From contig NZ_FTMD01000001.1 of NCBI RefSeq assembly GCF_900156155.1, positions 62,001 to 126,000 on the forward strand: a DNA stretch of 64,000 nucleotides, written 5' to 3'. Numbering within the stretch: position 1 is the stretch's first letter; each line of letters starts with the position of its first letter. A model generated the notes under the pieces. The model was given only the letters and a program-made list of their open reading frames with translations, did not search any database and was not told the origin of the DNA. This DNA is from Aromatoleum tolulyticum (GTDB taxonomy: Bacteria; Pseudomonadota; Gammaproteobacteria; Burkholderiales; Rhodocyclaceae). The translations under genes and the position numbers were made by a program. Below are positions 1-9,391 of the stretch, piece after piece.

Positions 1-939
1 CTGGGCAAAGGTGATTCCGCCCGCCTCCCGCATGGCTTTCAGTTCGCACGCGCCGTCGCGGCCCATGCCGGTGAGCAATACGCCGGCATGGGCCGCGCCG
101 AAACTCGCCACGACCGAGCGGAACAGCACCGACACGGAGGGTCGCACGCCGTGTTCCTTCGGCCCGTCGACCAGCGCGATCGTCCCGTTCGCCTGCACCT
201 GCATATGCCTTCCGCTCGGCGCCACGTAAGCCACCCCCGGCCGGGCCGGCTCCCCGCCCGCCGCGATGCGCACCCGGTAGCCGGTGGTGTCCGCCAGCCA
301 CTCGGTGAGGCCGTCGACGAAGCTGTCGCTAATATGCTGGACGATCACGATCGGCACCGGAAAGTCCTTCGGCAACTCGGAGAGCAATCGCTGCAGCGCG
401 ATCGGGCCGCCGGTCGATGCGCCGATCGCCACGATGCGAAGCGCGTTGACGGCCCCCGCCCCCACCCCGGCCGGGGCGTGGCTCGCGCGCCCCCCGCGCG
501 GCCAGCGCTTGACCACCGGGACTTCCGACATCAGCCTCACGGTGCGGACCAGTTCCTCCGCATCGGCGGCGAAATCCGGATGCCCCACGCCGCGGGGCTT
601 GGCGAGCACGGACAGCGCGCCGGCCTCCATCGCATGGAAGTTCGCCGCAACCTCCTTCGGATCGGTCGTCGCCGTCGCCATCACGATGCGCGTCGGCCAG
701 GTCTCCATGATCTTGCGGGTCGCGGCGAAGCCGTCCAGCCCCGGCAAGTGGATGTCCATCACGATGACATCGGGCCGCAGGCGCCCGGCTTCGCGCACAG
801 CCGCCTCGCCGTCGTTTGCGACCCCGATCACCTCGGTCTCCGGGGCGCCATTCAGGATATGCGCCAGCAGCTCGCGCGCCACCGGCGAATCGTCGACGAC
901 GAGCACACGGATCTTCGCTCCCGTCGCCACGATATTCAT
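1..939 (-). CDS. cheB: Chemotaxis-type methylesterase/response regulator CheB (WspF-like), 3' end cut by window edge
   Basis: Translation of the minus strand from the ATG at 939 gives 313 residues with no stop before the left edge. The N-terminal receiver domain has an acidic pair D16-D17 and a phospho-acceptor Asp at about residue 62 (VIVMDIHLPGLDG). The C-terminal methylesterase domain shows the catalytic Ser motif IGASTGGP, the His motif IVQHIS and the Asp motif GMGRDGA. CheB removes methyl groups from MCP glutamates after phosphorylation by CheA. The ATG overlaps the TGA of the upstream cheA by four bases (ATGA), so translation is probably coupled. In Wsp systems this position belongs to WspF, and the next gene is usually the diguanylate cyclase WspR. 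That gene would lie outside the window. Only a few C-terminal residues seem to be missing. Confidence 0.95.
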   Translation of the reverse strand, partial: MNIVATGAKIRVLVVDDSPVARELLAHILNGAPETEVIGVANDGEAAVREAGRLRPDVIVMDIHLPGLDGFAATRKIMETWPTRIVMATATTDPKEVAANFHAMEAGALSVLAKPRGVGHPDFAADAEELVRTVRLMSEVPVVKRWPRGGRASHAPAGVGAGAVNALRIVAIGASTGGPIALQRLLSELPKDFPVPIVIVQHISDSFVDGLTEWLADTTGYRVRIAAGGEPARPGVAYVAPSGRHMQVQANGTIALVDGPKEHGVRPSVSVLFRSVVASFGAAHAGVLLTGMGRDGACELKAMREAGGITFAQ

Positions 940-3176
940 GTCAGCCTCCGGATCGCCTCGATCAGATTGCTCTGGTCGAAGCTGCTCTTGACGATGTAGG
1001 CATTGGCACCGACGTCGATGCCCCGTTCCTTGTGCGCGCGCGACTCGAGCGCCGTCACCAGCACCACCGGCAGCGCGGCGAACTTCCGGTCCTGGCGGAT
1101 GTGGGCCGTCAGGTCGAAGCCGTCCATGCGCGGCATTTCGACGTCGGAAACAACGACATCGAATTGCCGGTCGTGCAGGAGCGTCAGCGCGTCGATGCCG
1201 TCCACCGCGGTCGCCACGTCGTAGCCGGACGATTCGAGGATGTTCTTGAGCAGCGAACGCGACGTTATCGAGTCTTCCACGACCAGCACGGCGCGGCGCG
1301 GCGCCCTAGCCGACTCCGGCGCGGGGATCGCAGCGGCCGGTCGCGCGCGCAGCGCCGACTTCATCAGATCGGGAACGCTGAGGATAGGCACCAGCCGGCC
1401 CGGGCCGAGAACGGTCGCGCCGGCGATGTTGCGCACGCGCTTGAGTTGCGGCCCCAGACCCTTCACCAGCACCTCCTGATCGCCGAGCACCGCGTCGACG
1501 ACGAAGGCGATGCGCTTTCCGCCGCTTGCCAGCACGGCCAGCTGCACATGACGGTCATCCTCTCCGGCCGGAGCTGCGATCGGCACGCCCAGCACTTCGG
1601 ACAGTCTGACCAGCGCGACGGCCTGGCCTTCGAGTTCGATTGCTTCGCGGTTCTCGACGGTCCTGATCGCGCCGGACTCGACCCGCGCCACGCGTTCGAC
1701 GCTGCGCGCCGGGAGCACGAACTGACTATCCCCGACCGCCACCAGCAGGCCGCGAAAGTTCGCGAGCGTCGTCGGCAGCACGATCCGGAATTGCGTGCCG
1801 CCGCTCTCGGGCAACTCGATCGCGATGCGGCCGCCGAGCTTTTCGACCTTTTCGCGGACGATTGCAAGGCCGAGGCCGCGCCCTGAAATGTCGGTCAGGA
1901 TCGCACTCGTGGACAGTCCCGATTCGTAGATCAGCGCCAGCGCGTCGTCCCGCGACAAGCCGCCGGCATCCTGCGGCACGACGAGGCCGAGCTTGCGGGC
2001 CGCCGCGGTCACCTTCTCGACATCGATGCCGGCGCCGTCATCGGCGATCAGCACCTCGATCTGGTTGCCATCCTTCGGCGTCACGGCGATTGCGAGCCGG
2101 CCCCGCGGCGGCTTGCCGCGACGGGCGCGCTCGGCCGGCACCTCGACGCCGTGGTCGATCGCGTTGCGCACCAGGTGGATCAGCGGATCCTTCATCTGCT
2201 CCAGGATGCGCCGGTCGATTTCGATCGCCGCACCGTCGACGCACAATTCGACCTGCTTGCCACTGTCGCGGGCGAGATCCCGCACGAGTTTCGGCAGCAA
2301 TTCGAGCAATCCGGCGAAGGGCTGCATCAAGGCCTGCTTCATGTCCTCCTGCAGGCTATTGACGATGCCACCGAACGTTCGCCGTTCCTGTTCGGCCGTA
2401 CGGAGCAGGCGACCCAGGCGCTCGTGCAGCGATCTGGCGACCCGCTCGTCGCGTTCGACGGCGTCGCACAGCTTGTCGACGCCCGACGGCAAGCGCTCGC
2501 CCCGCGCACCATTGACGGCCCGCTCGCGCATCCGCCGCAAAATGCCGACTTCACGCGCGCTCGTGCCGCAGGCCTTCTTCCACTCGCTGACCTCGGCGTG
2601 GAGGGTGCGCAATTCGCCCGCCAGATGGCCGGCGCTGAACTTGAAGGCGAGCAGATCTTCGGCCTGAACGAGTAGCGCCGTCAGCCGGGCGGTCGAAATG
2701 CGCACCGTGCCGGCTGCGTCGGGCACCGGCGAAGATGGACGTTCGGATCGCTCCACCGCCGGCGCCGGCACGCCGACGGGCGCGGGCGCTTCGATCGGCG
2801 GCGCCATTTCGGCAGGCGGCGGCCGCGGCACCGCCGCCTCTTCGCCGGCCAGCAGGCGTCCGAGCGTGTCGATGCGGCGATCGAGCGTTTCCAGCAGCGC
2901 CGGCGAGAGCGCGATTTCCTGCCGCTTCAGCGCCGCCAGCGGACTCTCCAGCGCGGTGCATGCCGCTTCGACCTCGCTTAGTCCCACCGCGCGGGCCGCG
3001 CCCTTCAGGCTATGCGCTTCACGGAACAGGGTTTCGACCAGCTGCGGCAGGCGCTCCGCCGGTGCCGGCTGCTCGAGTTCGAGCACCAGCGAAACCATCG
3101 CCCGCAGGTGCTCGTCGGCCTCGACCCGGAAGGTCGCCAACAAATGCTTGAGGAAGGCTTCATTGTCCAACGGCAT
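936..3176 (-). CDS. cheA: CheA-type hybrid histidine kinase with C-terminal receiver domain (WspE-like)
   Basis: The 746-aa protein has a complete CheA layout with an added receiver. An N-terminal Hpt domain carries the phosphorylatable His at about residue 55 (EAHSLKGAARAVG). A linker follows, then an HATPase domain with N-box HLVRNAIDHG and G-box GRGLGLAIV. Next come a CheW-like coupling domain and a C-terminal REC domain with acceptor Asp at about 678 (VVVSDVEMPRMDG). This CheA-REC architecture is typical of WspE and of other alternative-function chemosensory systems rather than flagellar CheA. The protein should autophosphorylate in response to the MCP encoded just upstream and pass phosphate to CheB and to an output regulator not seen here. 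It starts 48 bp after the MCP stop and overlaps cheB by four bases. Confidence 0.95.
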   Translation of the reverse strand: MPLDNEAFLKHLLATFRVEADEHLRAMVSLVLELEQPAPAERLPQLVETLFREAHSLKGAARAVGLSEVEAACTALESPLAALKRQEIALSPALLETLDRRIDTLGRLLAGEEAAVPRPPPAEMAPPIEAPAPVGVPAPAVERSERPSSPVPDAAGTVRISTARLTALLVQAEDLLAFKFSAGHLAGELRTLHAEVSEWKKACGTSAREVGILRRMRERAVNGARGERLPSGVDKLCDAVERDERVARSLHERLGRLLRTAEQERRTFGGIVNSLQEDMKQALMQPFAGLLELLPKLVRDLARDSGKQVELCVDGAAIEIDRRILEQMKDPLIHLVRNAIDHGVEVPAERARRGKPPRGRLAIAVTPKDGNQIEVLIADDGAGIDVEKVTAAARKLGLVVPQDAGGLSRDDALALIYESGLSTSAILTDISGRGLGLAIVREKVEKLGGRIAIELPESGGTQFRIVLPTTLANFRGLLVAVGDSQFVLPARSVERVARVESGAIRTVENREAIELEGQAVALVRLSEVLGVPIAAPAGEDDRHVQLAVLASGGKRIAFVVDAVLGDQEVLVKGLGPQLKRVRNIAGATVLGPGRLVPILSVPDLMKSALRARPAAAIPAPESARAPRRAVLVVEDSITSRSLLKNILESSGYDVATAVDGIDALTLLHDRQFDVVVSDVEMPRMDGFDLTAHIRQDRKFAALPVVLVTALESRAHKERGIDVGANAYIVKSSFDQSNLIEAIRRLT

Positions 3177-3224
3177 TGCGTCACCTACCCCGCCTCAGCG
3201 TTCGTTACCGGCCCACCGGGTCAG

Positions 3225-4766
3225 CTAGTCCTGATACTTTCCCAGCAGCTGCTTGAGCTTCAGCCCCAGTTGGTGCAGATCATTGGCGACGATCTCGCTC
3301 TGGCGGGCGCTCGCGACGTTCTGCGCGGTCGCGTCGTGGATGTTCCGCATCGCCTGCGCCACCTGGTCGGTCCCCGCCTGTTGCTGCTGCGCCGAGACGG
3401 CAATCTGCGCCGCCGCCTGCACCGCTTGCTCGATGCTCTGGGCCAGCGCCCGGATCGCCGACCCGGCCTCGGTCGACAGCTTCACGCCCGTTTCCACCGC
3501 CTTGCTGCCCTGCTCGGTGGCGAGAACCGCCTTGGCGGTTGCGCGCTGGATATCGCCCAGAATGGTCCGCACCTGCGCCGTCGCCTGGCGCGACTGCTCC
3601 GCCAGGCTCTTCACTTCTTGCGCCACCACCGCGAAGCCCTTGCCCTGCTCGCCCACCTTGGCTGCCTCGATGGCTGCGTTCACGGCCAGCATGTTCGACT
3701 GCTCCGCCAGATCGTTCGTGGTCGCGATGATTTCCCCGATGGCCAGCCCCTGCTCGGACAGGCGCACGATGCTCTCGGCCACCAGTTCCATCTGCTGCTG
3801 AATGCGTTCCATCGCCTCGATCGAGAGGTCCACGGCGTTCCGCCCCGTCTCGGATACCTGCGCCGTGCGCTGGGTGCCTTCCGATACTTCGGCAGCTTTC
3901 CGCGATGCCATCTGCGCGGTCTGTTTCACCTCTTCCACCGTCACCCCGGTCTGTCCCACGGCCGCCGCGGTCTCTTCCGAAGCCGCCGTCACCTGGCTGG
4001 CCGAGGCCAGGATGTCGGCCGTCGACCTCGCCAACACCTCTGCCACCTCGCCGATCTGGCGCGTCATCCCCTGCAGGCTGGACAGCATCCGGACGAAGCT
4101 GTCGACCAACACGCCGATCTCGTCGGCCCGGCCCGCTTCGGTCGCCAGCGTCACCGTCAGATCGCCGTCGGCGACCCGACGGGCGGCGGCGGCCATGTCC
4201 CGGATCGGACCGGCAATGACGCCATGCATTCGTCGCGCCACCGGCAGGGCGAGTGCGAGCGCCCCCAACATCAGCAAGAGCAGGACGCCGCCGTAGCGCA
4301 ATACCCGGACGGCCAGCGCCTCCGGGACGGCATGCAGAAACACCGCCCCCAACGCCCGCTGGCCCTGCCTGACCGGCCAGGAGACCAGCAATTCGTCGCC
4401 GTCGAAGTGCTGGCCCTGGGCAACGCTGCGGCTTGGCGGCATGCGCGACTCGCTGCCGGGGCGAGAATAGACGGCGAGGCGTTCGCCACTGTTGCGATAT
4501 ACGCCGGCGGCAGCGATTTCCGGATTGGCGGCAAGCGCATTCAGGTATTCCTGTGCCGTCTTGGCGTCGTCGAACTCCACGGCGGCCATCACGCTGGCCG
4601 CGAGGATTTCGGCCTGCACGGAGACATCCCGCAGTTTTTGCTGCCGGTAGCTCACATTCTCGTAGATGATGATCGTGGCGCCGGCCAGGATCAGGGCGAC
4701 GGCGGCCGGCAGCACCGAGACCACCATCAGTTTGCGGGCGATCGGAAGGTCGCGAAGTAGGCGCAT
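3225..4766 (-). CDS. Methyl-accepting chemotaxis protein with CHASE8-like periplasmic sensor
   Basis: The 513-aa transducer has a first membrane helix at about 13-34, a periplasmic segment at about 40-150 and a second helix at about 156-176. A HAMP domain (about 177-229) and a long MCP signalling domain with hairpin tip EQGKGFAVVAQEVKSLAEQ follow. The periplasmic segment resembles CHASE8, the sensor of the diguanylate cyclase YfiN/TpbB, in the run QAEILAASVMAAVEFDDA and the later NPEIAAAGVY. CHASE8 of YfiN is repressed by the periplasmic protein YfiR, and a YfiR-like gene lies 12 bp upstream. The inferred role is to convert YfiR state into CheA activity. A clear AGGAGA ribosome site precedes the ATG. 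There is no C-terminal CheR-docking pentapeptide; the protein ends KLKQLLGKYQD. The CHASE8 assignment is by eye. Confidence 0.9.
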   Translation of the reverse strand: MRLLRDLPIARKLMVVSVLPAAVALILAGATIIIYENVSYRQQKLRDVSVQAEILAASVMAAVEFDDAKTAQEYLNALAANPEIAAAGVYRNSGERLAVYSRPGSESRMPPSRSVAQGQHFDGDELLVSWPVRQGQRALGAVFLHAVPEALAVRVLRYGGVLLLLMLGALALALPVARRMHGVIAGPIRDMAAAARRVADGDLTVTLATEAGRADEIGVLVDSFVRMLSSLQGMTRQIGEVAEVLARSTADILASASQVTAASEETAAAVGQTGVTVEEVKQTAQMASRKAAEVSEGTQRTAQVSETGRNAVDLSIEAMERIQQQMELVAESIVRLSEQGLAIGEIIATTNDLAEQSNMLAVNAAIEAAKVGEQGKGFAVVAQEVKSLAEQSRQATAQVRTILGDIQRATAKAVLATEQGSKAVETGVKLSTEAGSAIRALAQSIEQAVQAAAQIAVSAQQQQAGTDQVAQAMRNIHDATAQNVASARQSEIVANDLHQLGLKLKQLLGKYQD

Positions 4767-4778
4767 GCGGCGGTTCTC

Positions 4779-5363
4779 CTAAGGCCGGCCCGACGGTCTG
4801 AGATTCAGGGCCAGTTTGAGGAGCTTGGAACTGATGCTGAGCCCGCTTTGGGCCGCACCCTCCTCGTCGATGTTGAATCGGACGCGGTTATCCCTGATCA
4901 CGAAATTGATGATGCCCACCGCCCCGCCCGGCTCCGGGCTGTCGGTCACCGTCAGCACCTGGCTGCCGCGCACCGCCGCAAGCATCTGGGCGCGCTGGGC
5001 TTCGGCTCCGCCGACAAACAGGATCTGGCAGCCCGAATCGCGCTCGATGTTCTTCAGCCGGCGCACCACCACCTGCCGGTCGGCGATGCGCTGCCCCCGC
5101 GCCGCCGTGTCGAGGGTCGCGCCAAAAGGGTCGTCGCCGGCGACGCACACGGTGAGCGGACTGTTCGGCGACGCGAAGGCGGTGGCCGGCCAATCCACAT
5201 AACCGGCGAACTTGTAGAGATACGTCGCCTTGACGGCGTATTCCAGGGAATCGGCCTCCCCCGCCATCGCCGGGCACGGCAACAGGACGAGGATGGCCAG
5301 ACGCGCCACCCGGCCGAGGAACGAAAGGGCAGCCACCAGCGGCCGGGGGCTCAGAAGTTCCAT
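4779..5363 (-). CDS. YfiR-like periplasmic protein (DUF4154)
   Basis: The 194-aa protein has an N-terminal signal peptide (hydrophobic LAILVLLPCPAMAG, cleavage near residue 35). It carries the conserved YfiR/DUF4154 motifs VKATYLYKFAGYVDWP, LTVCVAGDDPFG, CQILFVG and a C-terminal INFVIRDNRVRFNI. In Pseudomonas, YfiR is a periplasmic repressor of the CHASE8 cyclase YfiN and responds to redox or envelope stress. Here the adjacent downstream gene encodes a CHASE8-like MCP, so that receptor is the likely partner (inference). The start overlaps the 3' end of the TonB receptor gene by 13 bp and has a GAGGG ribosome site. TonB receptor-DUF4154 pairs next to sensor genes recur in proteobacteria. The mature protein shows two well conserved cysteines that could form a redox-sensitive disulfide. 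Confidence 0.9.
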   Translation of the reverse strand: MELLSPRPLVAALSFLGRVARLAILVLLPCPAMAGEADSLEYAVKATYLYKFAGYVDWPATAFASPNSPLTVCVAGDDPFGATLDTAARGQRIADRQVVVRRLKNIERDSGCQILFVGGAEAQRAQMLAAVRGSQVLTVTDSPEPGGAVGIINFVIRDNRVRFNIDEEGAAQSGLSISSKLLKLALNLRPSGRP

Positions 5364-7225
5364 CGCACCCTCGCCTGAATGCTGCGCCCCAGTTCGCCGC
5401 CGGTCGTGTTGGCGAATTCCCGGTGACGGCGGTCCAAGAGATTGTTGCCGATCAGCGAGAGGTCGACGCCACGGGCGATGGTCCAGCCGATCCGCCCGTC
5501 GACCGCGACATAGCCGGGTATCCTCGGGTCGGGAAGACGGCTGATGGCGCGCAGGAAGAAGTCCAGCTCCACACCGTGGGGCAGGTTATGGGCGGTGTGC
5601 AGGAAGAACTGGCGGGTGGGATCGTTGCCCGCTGCGGCCAGATTGGTGTCGCGACTGTCGTCCGCGAAGCTCAGGTGTTTCCACAGGTGGGTGTAACCCG
5701 CCGAAAGGCGCCAGTCCGGCGTGACCTGATAGCTGCCCCAGGCTTCCACGCCATTGATATTCCCCCTCATCCCGTTGGCGATGACGAGGGGAGACCCGGC
5801 GCCGGAAGCGGGCTCCAGGCTGCGCAGCCGGTCGTAGTCATGATGGAAGGCGGTGATCGAATAGGACAGGCTCGCGGTCGGCTGAGCCCGGTAGCCGAGC
5901 TCGTAGGCCATCAGCTTCTCGGACCGGAACGTCCCGCCGGCGAGCAGGAAGGGGGCCGTGGCGGGAACGAAGAACTCCCGGTCGATCCGCGACGGCGTGC
6001 GCACCGGCCGCGAAACGGCCGCCCAGACCAGGGCGGTGGGGCTCAGCTGCCAGGCCAGCCGGGCGTCGGGCAGGAATTCCGTGCCGGTGTAGCTGTTGTG
6101 TTCGAGTTTGACGCCGAGGGTCAGCCGCCACGCATTGTCGAGGGCGATGCTGTCCTGCACGAAGATGTTGCTCAGGTGCATGTCCCGCCGGGCCGGCAGG
6201 AAGGCCAAGCGGGAGGAGTTGCTCACGTCGTCGCGCATCAGGCGGTAGCCGCCTCCCCAGACGATGTCATGGCGCTCGCCCCAGTGCAGGCGATGCAGCA
6301 GGTCCAGGTCCCAGGTTTCCAGCACCTCGGCGAAGGTGCCGGGAATCCGGCGTCGCGTACGGTCGTAATAGGCCTTGATCTGGACCTCGCCGTCGTCGGC
6401 CAGCTTGCGGTTCCAGCGCCCGAGCAGGTTGACGCCGCCAATGTGGGTATCGCGGCTAGCGCCTTGCTCGATGGCACCGTCGTAGGTATCCCCCTGCAGG
6501 GTCAGCGCATCCCCGCTCCGTCCCCAGTCGTAGCGGAAGCCTGCCTGGCGGCTGTGCCAGCCGTCGCGGGCATCGGCGCCACTGCGCGTGAAGGTATCCT
6601 CCCGGGCGAAGCCCTTGGCATAGACGCGCACGCCCGCATCGTCCCCGAGCCTGAGCCCGTGGCGCGCGGCAACATTCCGCTCGCTGTTGCCGGCTCCCAC
6701 GCGCAGAACGGTGCCGGCGGTGTCCTGAGCCTGTCGGGTGGTGATGTTGATCACGCCGTTCACCGCATTCGAGCCCCACAAAGCCCCGCCGGGGCCGCTC
6801 ACCACCTCGATGCGTTCGATATCCTCGAGAAAGGTGTCCTGGGCATCCCAGAAGACCCCGGAAAAGAGCGGCGTGTAGACGCTGCGGCCGTCGATCAAGA
6901 CCTGCAGCTTGTTGGCGGTCGTGGAATTGAAGCCCCTGGCGCTGATCGCGTAGCCGCTCGAACTCAGCCGCGCCACCTGGAGATTGGGCGCCAGGCGCAG
7001 GACTTCCGCCAGGCTCCTGGCACCCGAGCGGCGGACATCCTCGCGGCTGATGACATAGATGGTGGCGGCGGCTTCGCGCAACGACTCGGGCCGCCGCGAC
7101 ACCGAGGAAATCTCGATTTCGGCGAGTTCCTCGATCGAATAGCGCGACAAGTCCTCCGCCGCAATCGCCACTGCGGGGAAAGCGAGGCAGGCGAGGCACG
7201 CCTTGACCGCTGACGCAATCTTCAT
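5351..7225 (-). CDS. TonB-dependent outer-membrane receptor of the YfiR-associated type
   Basis: About 624 residues from the ATG at 7225. This start is chosen because it yields a typical signal peptide (MKIASAVKACLACLAFPAVA) and has GGGAT upstream; the ATG at 7258 lacks a ribosome site. After the signal comes the segment DLSRYSIEELAEIEISSVSR, characteristic of TonB receptors that pair with DUF4154 proteins. A plug domain follows (VLIDGRSVYTPLFSGVFWD, GPGGALWGSNAVNGVINI), then a beta-barrel ending in aromatic Phe (ARVRWNF). The ligand is unknown. The gene sits between the second CheW and yfiR in a signalling operon, so the receptor may serve signal sensing as well as or instead of uptake. No Fur-like site is evident in the 126 bp upstream. 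Confidence 0.92.
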   Translation of the reverse strand: MKIASAVKACLACLAFPAVAIAAEDLSRYSIEELAEIEISSVSRRPESLREAAATIYVISREDVRRSGARSLAEVLRLAPNLQVARLSSSGYAISARGFNSTTANKLQVLIDGRSVYTPLFSGVFWDAQDTFLEDIERIEVVSGPGGALWGSNAVNGVINITTRQAQDTAGTVLRVGAGNSERNVAARHGLRLGDDAGVRVYAKGFAREDTFTRSGADARDGWHSRQAGFRYDWGRSGDALTLQGDTYDGAIEQGASRDTHIGGVNLLGRWNRKLADDGEVQIKAYYDRTRRRIPGTFAEVLETWDLDLLHRLHWGERHDIVWGGGYRLMRDDVSNSSRLAFLPARRDMHLSNIFVQDSIALDNAWRLTLGVKLEHNSYTGTEFLPDARLAWQLSPTALVWAAVSRPVRTPSRIDREFFVPATAPFLLAGGTFRSEKLMAYELGYRAQPTASLSYSITAFHHDYDRLRSLEPASGAGSPLVIANGMRGNINGVEAWGSYQVTPDWRLSAGYTHLWKHLSFADDSRDTNLAAAGNDPTRQFFLHTAHNLPHGVELDFFLRAISRLPDPRIPGYVAVDGRIGWTIARGVDLSLIGNNLLDRRHREFANTTGGELGRSIQARVRWNF

Positions 7226-7351
7226 CGTTCTTATCCCAGACTGCATGCTTGTTTCCATAGTGGATCAACGCGCGGGAGAAAAAAACCTTATTGCATTGTC
7301 AAGTTCCGCCACCAGCCCATGCGGATCGCATCAACGCATCGAATGGGCGAC

Positions 7352-7972
7352 TCATCCGCCAGTCTCGTCCGCCACGACAATTGCGGGGTCCGCCAGCAAC
7401 TTGCGCCCATCGAGGACCACTTCGCTCTGCCGGGTGATACCCAGCAAATAGTCGGCACGGACGTCGGTGAGCGTGGGCAGCGGCGGCTGCACGTCGTCGA
7501 GCAGGAGGCGGCGGACGCCGACGATCGCGTCCGCGAGGATCGCGAACTGCATCGCGCCGTCGTCGAGGACGATCGCCTTGTCGAGGTCGGAGAGTCCCCT
7601 GTCGGGAAGCTCGAAGAACTTCTTCAGGTCGAGCACCGAAATCACCTCGCCGCGCAGATGGATGATGCCCAGCACGAAGGCCGGGGTGCCGGGCAGCGGG
7701 GTCAGTTCGCGCAAGGGAACGACCTCGCTCACCCAGCTCGACTCGATCGCATAACGCTCGTTGGCGAGCGTGAATTCGAGCACCTCGATACTCGCGCCCG
7801 GTTCTGCCGGCGCACCGGCCGCGAGCGCGCGCGCCCGGGCTTCGAGAATCGCACGGCGCTGCCCGGGCGCCGGGACAAACTGCTCCTCCAGCGCGCGCTC
7901 CGCATCGGCCATCCGGCGCCGGATTTCGCTCCAGTCGATTGCGGCGCCGCCGCGCCCCGCCGGCCGTGTCAT
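7352..7972 (-). CDS. cheW: CheW-like coupling protein (WspD-like)
   Basis: The protein has 206 residues. An N-terminal charged extension of about 45 residues (IDWSEIRRRMADAERALEEQ) precedes a CheW domain with SIEVLEFTLANERYAIESSW and the conserved LPGTPAFVLGIIHLRGEV. CheW bridges MCP and CheA. The ATG at 7972 overlaps the TGA of the upstream CheR gene by four bases, which fixes the start; a longer reading frame upstream is only the shadow of cheR. This is the second CheW of the operon, as in Wsp systems, where WspD carries a similar N-terminal extension. About 126 bp separate it from the TonB receptor gene. That gap contains a TTGACA but no acceptable -10. Confidence 0.92.
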   Translation of the reverse strand: MTRPAGRGGAAIDWSEIRRRMADAERALEEQFVPAPGQRRAILEARARALAAGAPAEPGASIEVLEFTLANERYAIESSWVSEVVPLRELTPLPGTPAFVLGIIHLRGEVISVLDLKKFFELPDRGLSDLDKAIVLDDGAMQFAILADAIVGVRRLLLDDVQPPLPTLTDVRADYLLGITRQSEVVLDGRKLLADPAIVVADETGG

Positions 7973-9378
7973 GCGATGCACTCGGTCGCGTCGATGATTT
8001 CCCGCAGGCGGCCGGCGGTGAGTCCTTCCGCGTCGGCCAGCGGCGCATCGGCCGGATACGCCTGCAGGAGATCGCGGGCGTTGCCGTAGTGCCTGGCGGC
8101 GCGCCCGGCATCGCCCATGCGCCGGTGCAGCGTACCGAGCGCAAAATGGGCGAGGACGTAGTCCTGGTCGAGATAGAGCGCCTGTCTGAGCGTCGCGACC
8201 GCCGCTTCGGGACGGCCGGCCTCCTCCAGCACCGAGGCGAGCAGATAGCGCAGGCCGGGATTGAACTTGTCGGCGGCCACCGCCGCTTCGCACCAGCGGC
8301 ATGCTTCGGCAAGCTCGCCCAGGTTGGCGCAGGCGCGGGCCATCAGCGCGAGCGCTGGCGGGCTTCCCCCCCCTGCAGTGGCCAGCAAGGCCTTCACCCG
8401 CTCGTAGTCGCCGCGCTCATAACAGGCCAGCGCGCTTTGGTAAGGCGCGGTTCGGGCTGCAGGCGCTTCCGGCAAGGTGGTGCGCATGGGCCGCGGCGGC
8501 ACGCCGGCCGAGTAAACCGTCGCCGGCGGCGCATGCCCCTTGCGGTAGAGGATGGCGTCGCCGAGCCGGACCATCTCGAAGTCGGCGAACAGTGACGCAT
8601 TCAGTTCGGCCGGGCCGACGATCAGCCAGCCGCCCTCCACCACGACGCGACCGAGCCTGCGCACCACCGTTTCGATCGTCCTGGCATCGAAGTACATCAG
8701 CACGTTGCGGCACAACACGATGTCCATGGCATTGGTGTTGTTCAGCACCGACGGGTAGACGTCATCGACCAGGTTGAGATGGTCGAACGTCACCAATCTC
8801 CTGTAGCGCGTGGCCAACCGGTAGCGGCCGCCATCGACGGCATCGAAATAATCCTCCCGAAACCGTCCGGGAACGCCGCGGAACGACCAGTCGCGATAGG
8901 CGCCATGCGCCGCCGCGGCCAGAAAGTGGGGATTGATGTCGGTGCCGAGGAGGCTGAGGTTCCAGTCGGCCAGATCCGGGATCAGCCGGGTGAGCAGGAT
9001 CGCCATCGAATACGGCTCCTCGCCCGTGCAGCACCCCGCGCTCCAGATACGCAGGCGGCGCTCCGAGGCACGGCGGGACGCGATCAGCGGTGGCAGGATG
9101 TCGTTTTCCAGCGCCGCGAAAACCGCCGGCTCGCGGAAGAAGTACGTCTCGCCGATGCAGAGATGGCCGGCAAGAATTTCCACCTGGCCGCGGCTGAGGG
9201 CGGAAACCATGAGCCCGCGCAGGCATGCTTCGACGCCGCGAAAACCCAGCGCCGGTGCCGCCTTCTCGATGCCGCGGAGCATGTCCGCCCAGCGCGGCGG
9301 GGGAAAATACACTCCCATCCGGCGCGCGAGAAAGTCGCTGAACTCGCGCAGCAAGGCGTCGGGAATCGTCGCGTTCAT
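7969..9378 (-). CDS. cheR: CheR methyltransferase with C-terminal TPR repeats (WspC-like)
   Basis: The 469-aa protein has an N-terminal CheR helical domain and a SAM-binding domain with IWSAGCCTGEEPYSMAI and IGETYFFREP. A C-terminal extension from about residue 330 contains TPR-like helices (ALMARACANLGELAEACRWC, ALGTLHRRMGDAGRAARHY). CheR-TPR fusions are typical of WspC/FrzF-type systems and methylate receptors that lack a docking pentapeptide. This fits the MCP in the operon, which has no such tail. The stop overlaps the following cheW by four bases, and the gene lies 13 bp after the first cheW. Confidence 0.95.
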   Translation of the reverse strand: MNATIPDALLREFSDFLARRMGVYFPPPRWADMLRGIEKAAPALGFRGVEACLRGLMVSALSRGQVEILAGHLCIGETYFFREPAVFAALENDILPPLIASRRASERRLRIWSAGCCTGEEPYSMAILLTRLIPDLADWNLSLLGTDINPHFLAAAAHGAYRDWSFRGVPGRFREDYFDAVDGGRYRLATRYRRLVTFDHLNLVDDVYPSVLNNTNAMDIVLCRNVLMYFDARTIETVVRRLGRVVVEGGWLIVGPAELNASLFADFEMVRLGDAILYRKGHAPPATVYSAGVPPRPMRTTLPEAPAARTAPYQSALACYERGDYERVKALLATAGGGSPPALALMARACANLGELAEACRWCEAAVAADKFNPGLRYLLASVLEEAGRPEAAVATLRQALYLDQDYVLAHFALGTLHRRMGDAGRAARHYGNARDLLQAYPADAPLADAEGLTAGRLREIIDATECIA

Positions 9379-9391
9379 CGGTCGGGTCGCT

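Noticed and set aside
88-999. 303-codon plus-strand frame at the left edge
   Set aside because: Antisense to cheB, whose receiver and methylesterase motifs are clear.
7273-7300. TTGACA on the minus strand upstream of the TonB receptor gene
   Set aside because: No acceptable -10 follows at 16-18 bases, so I do not call a promoter for the receptor gene.
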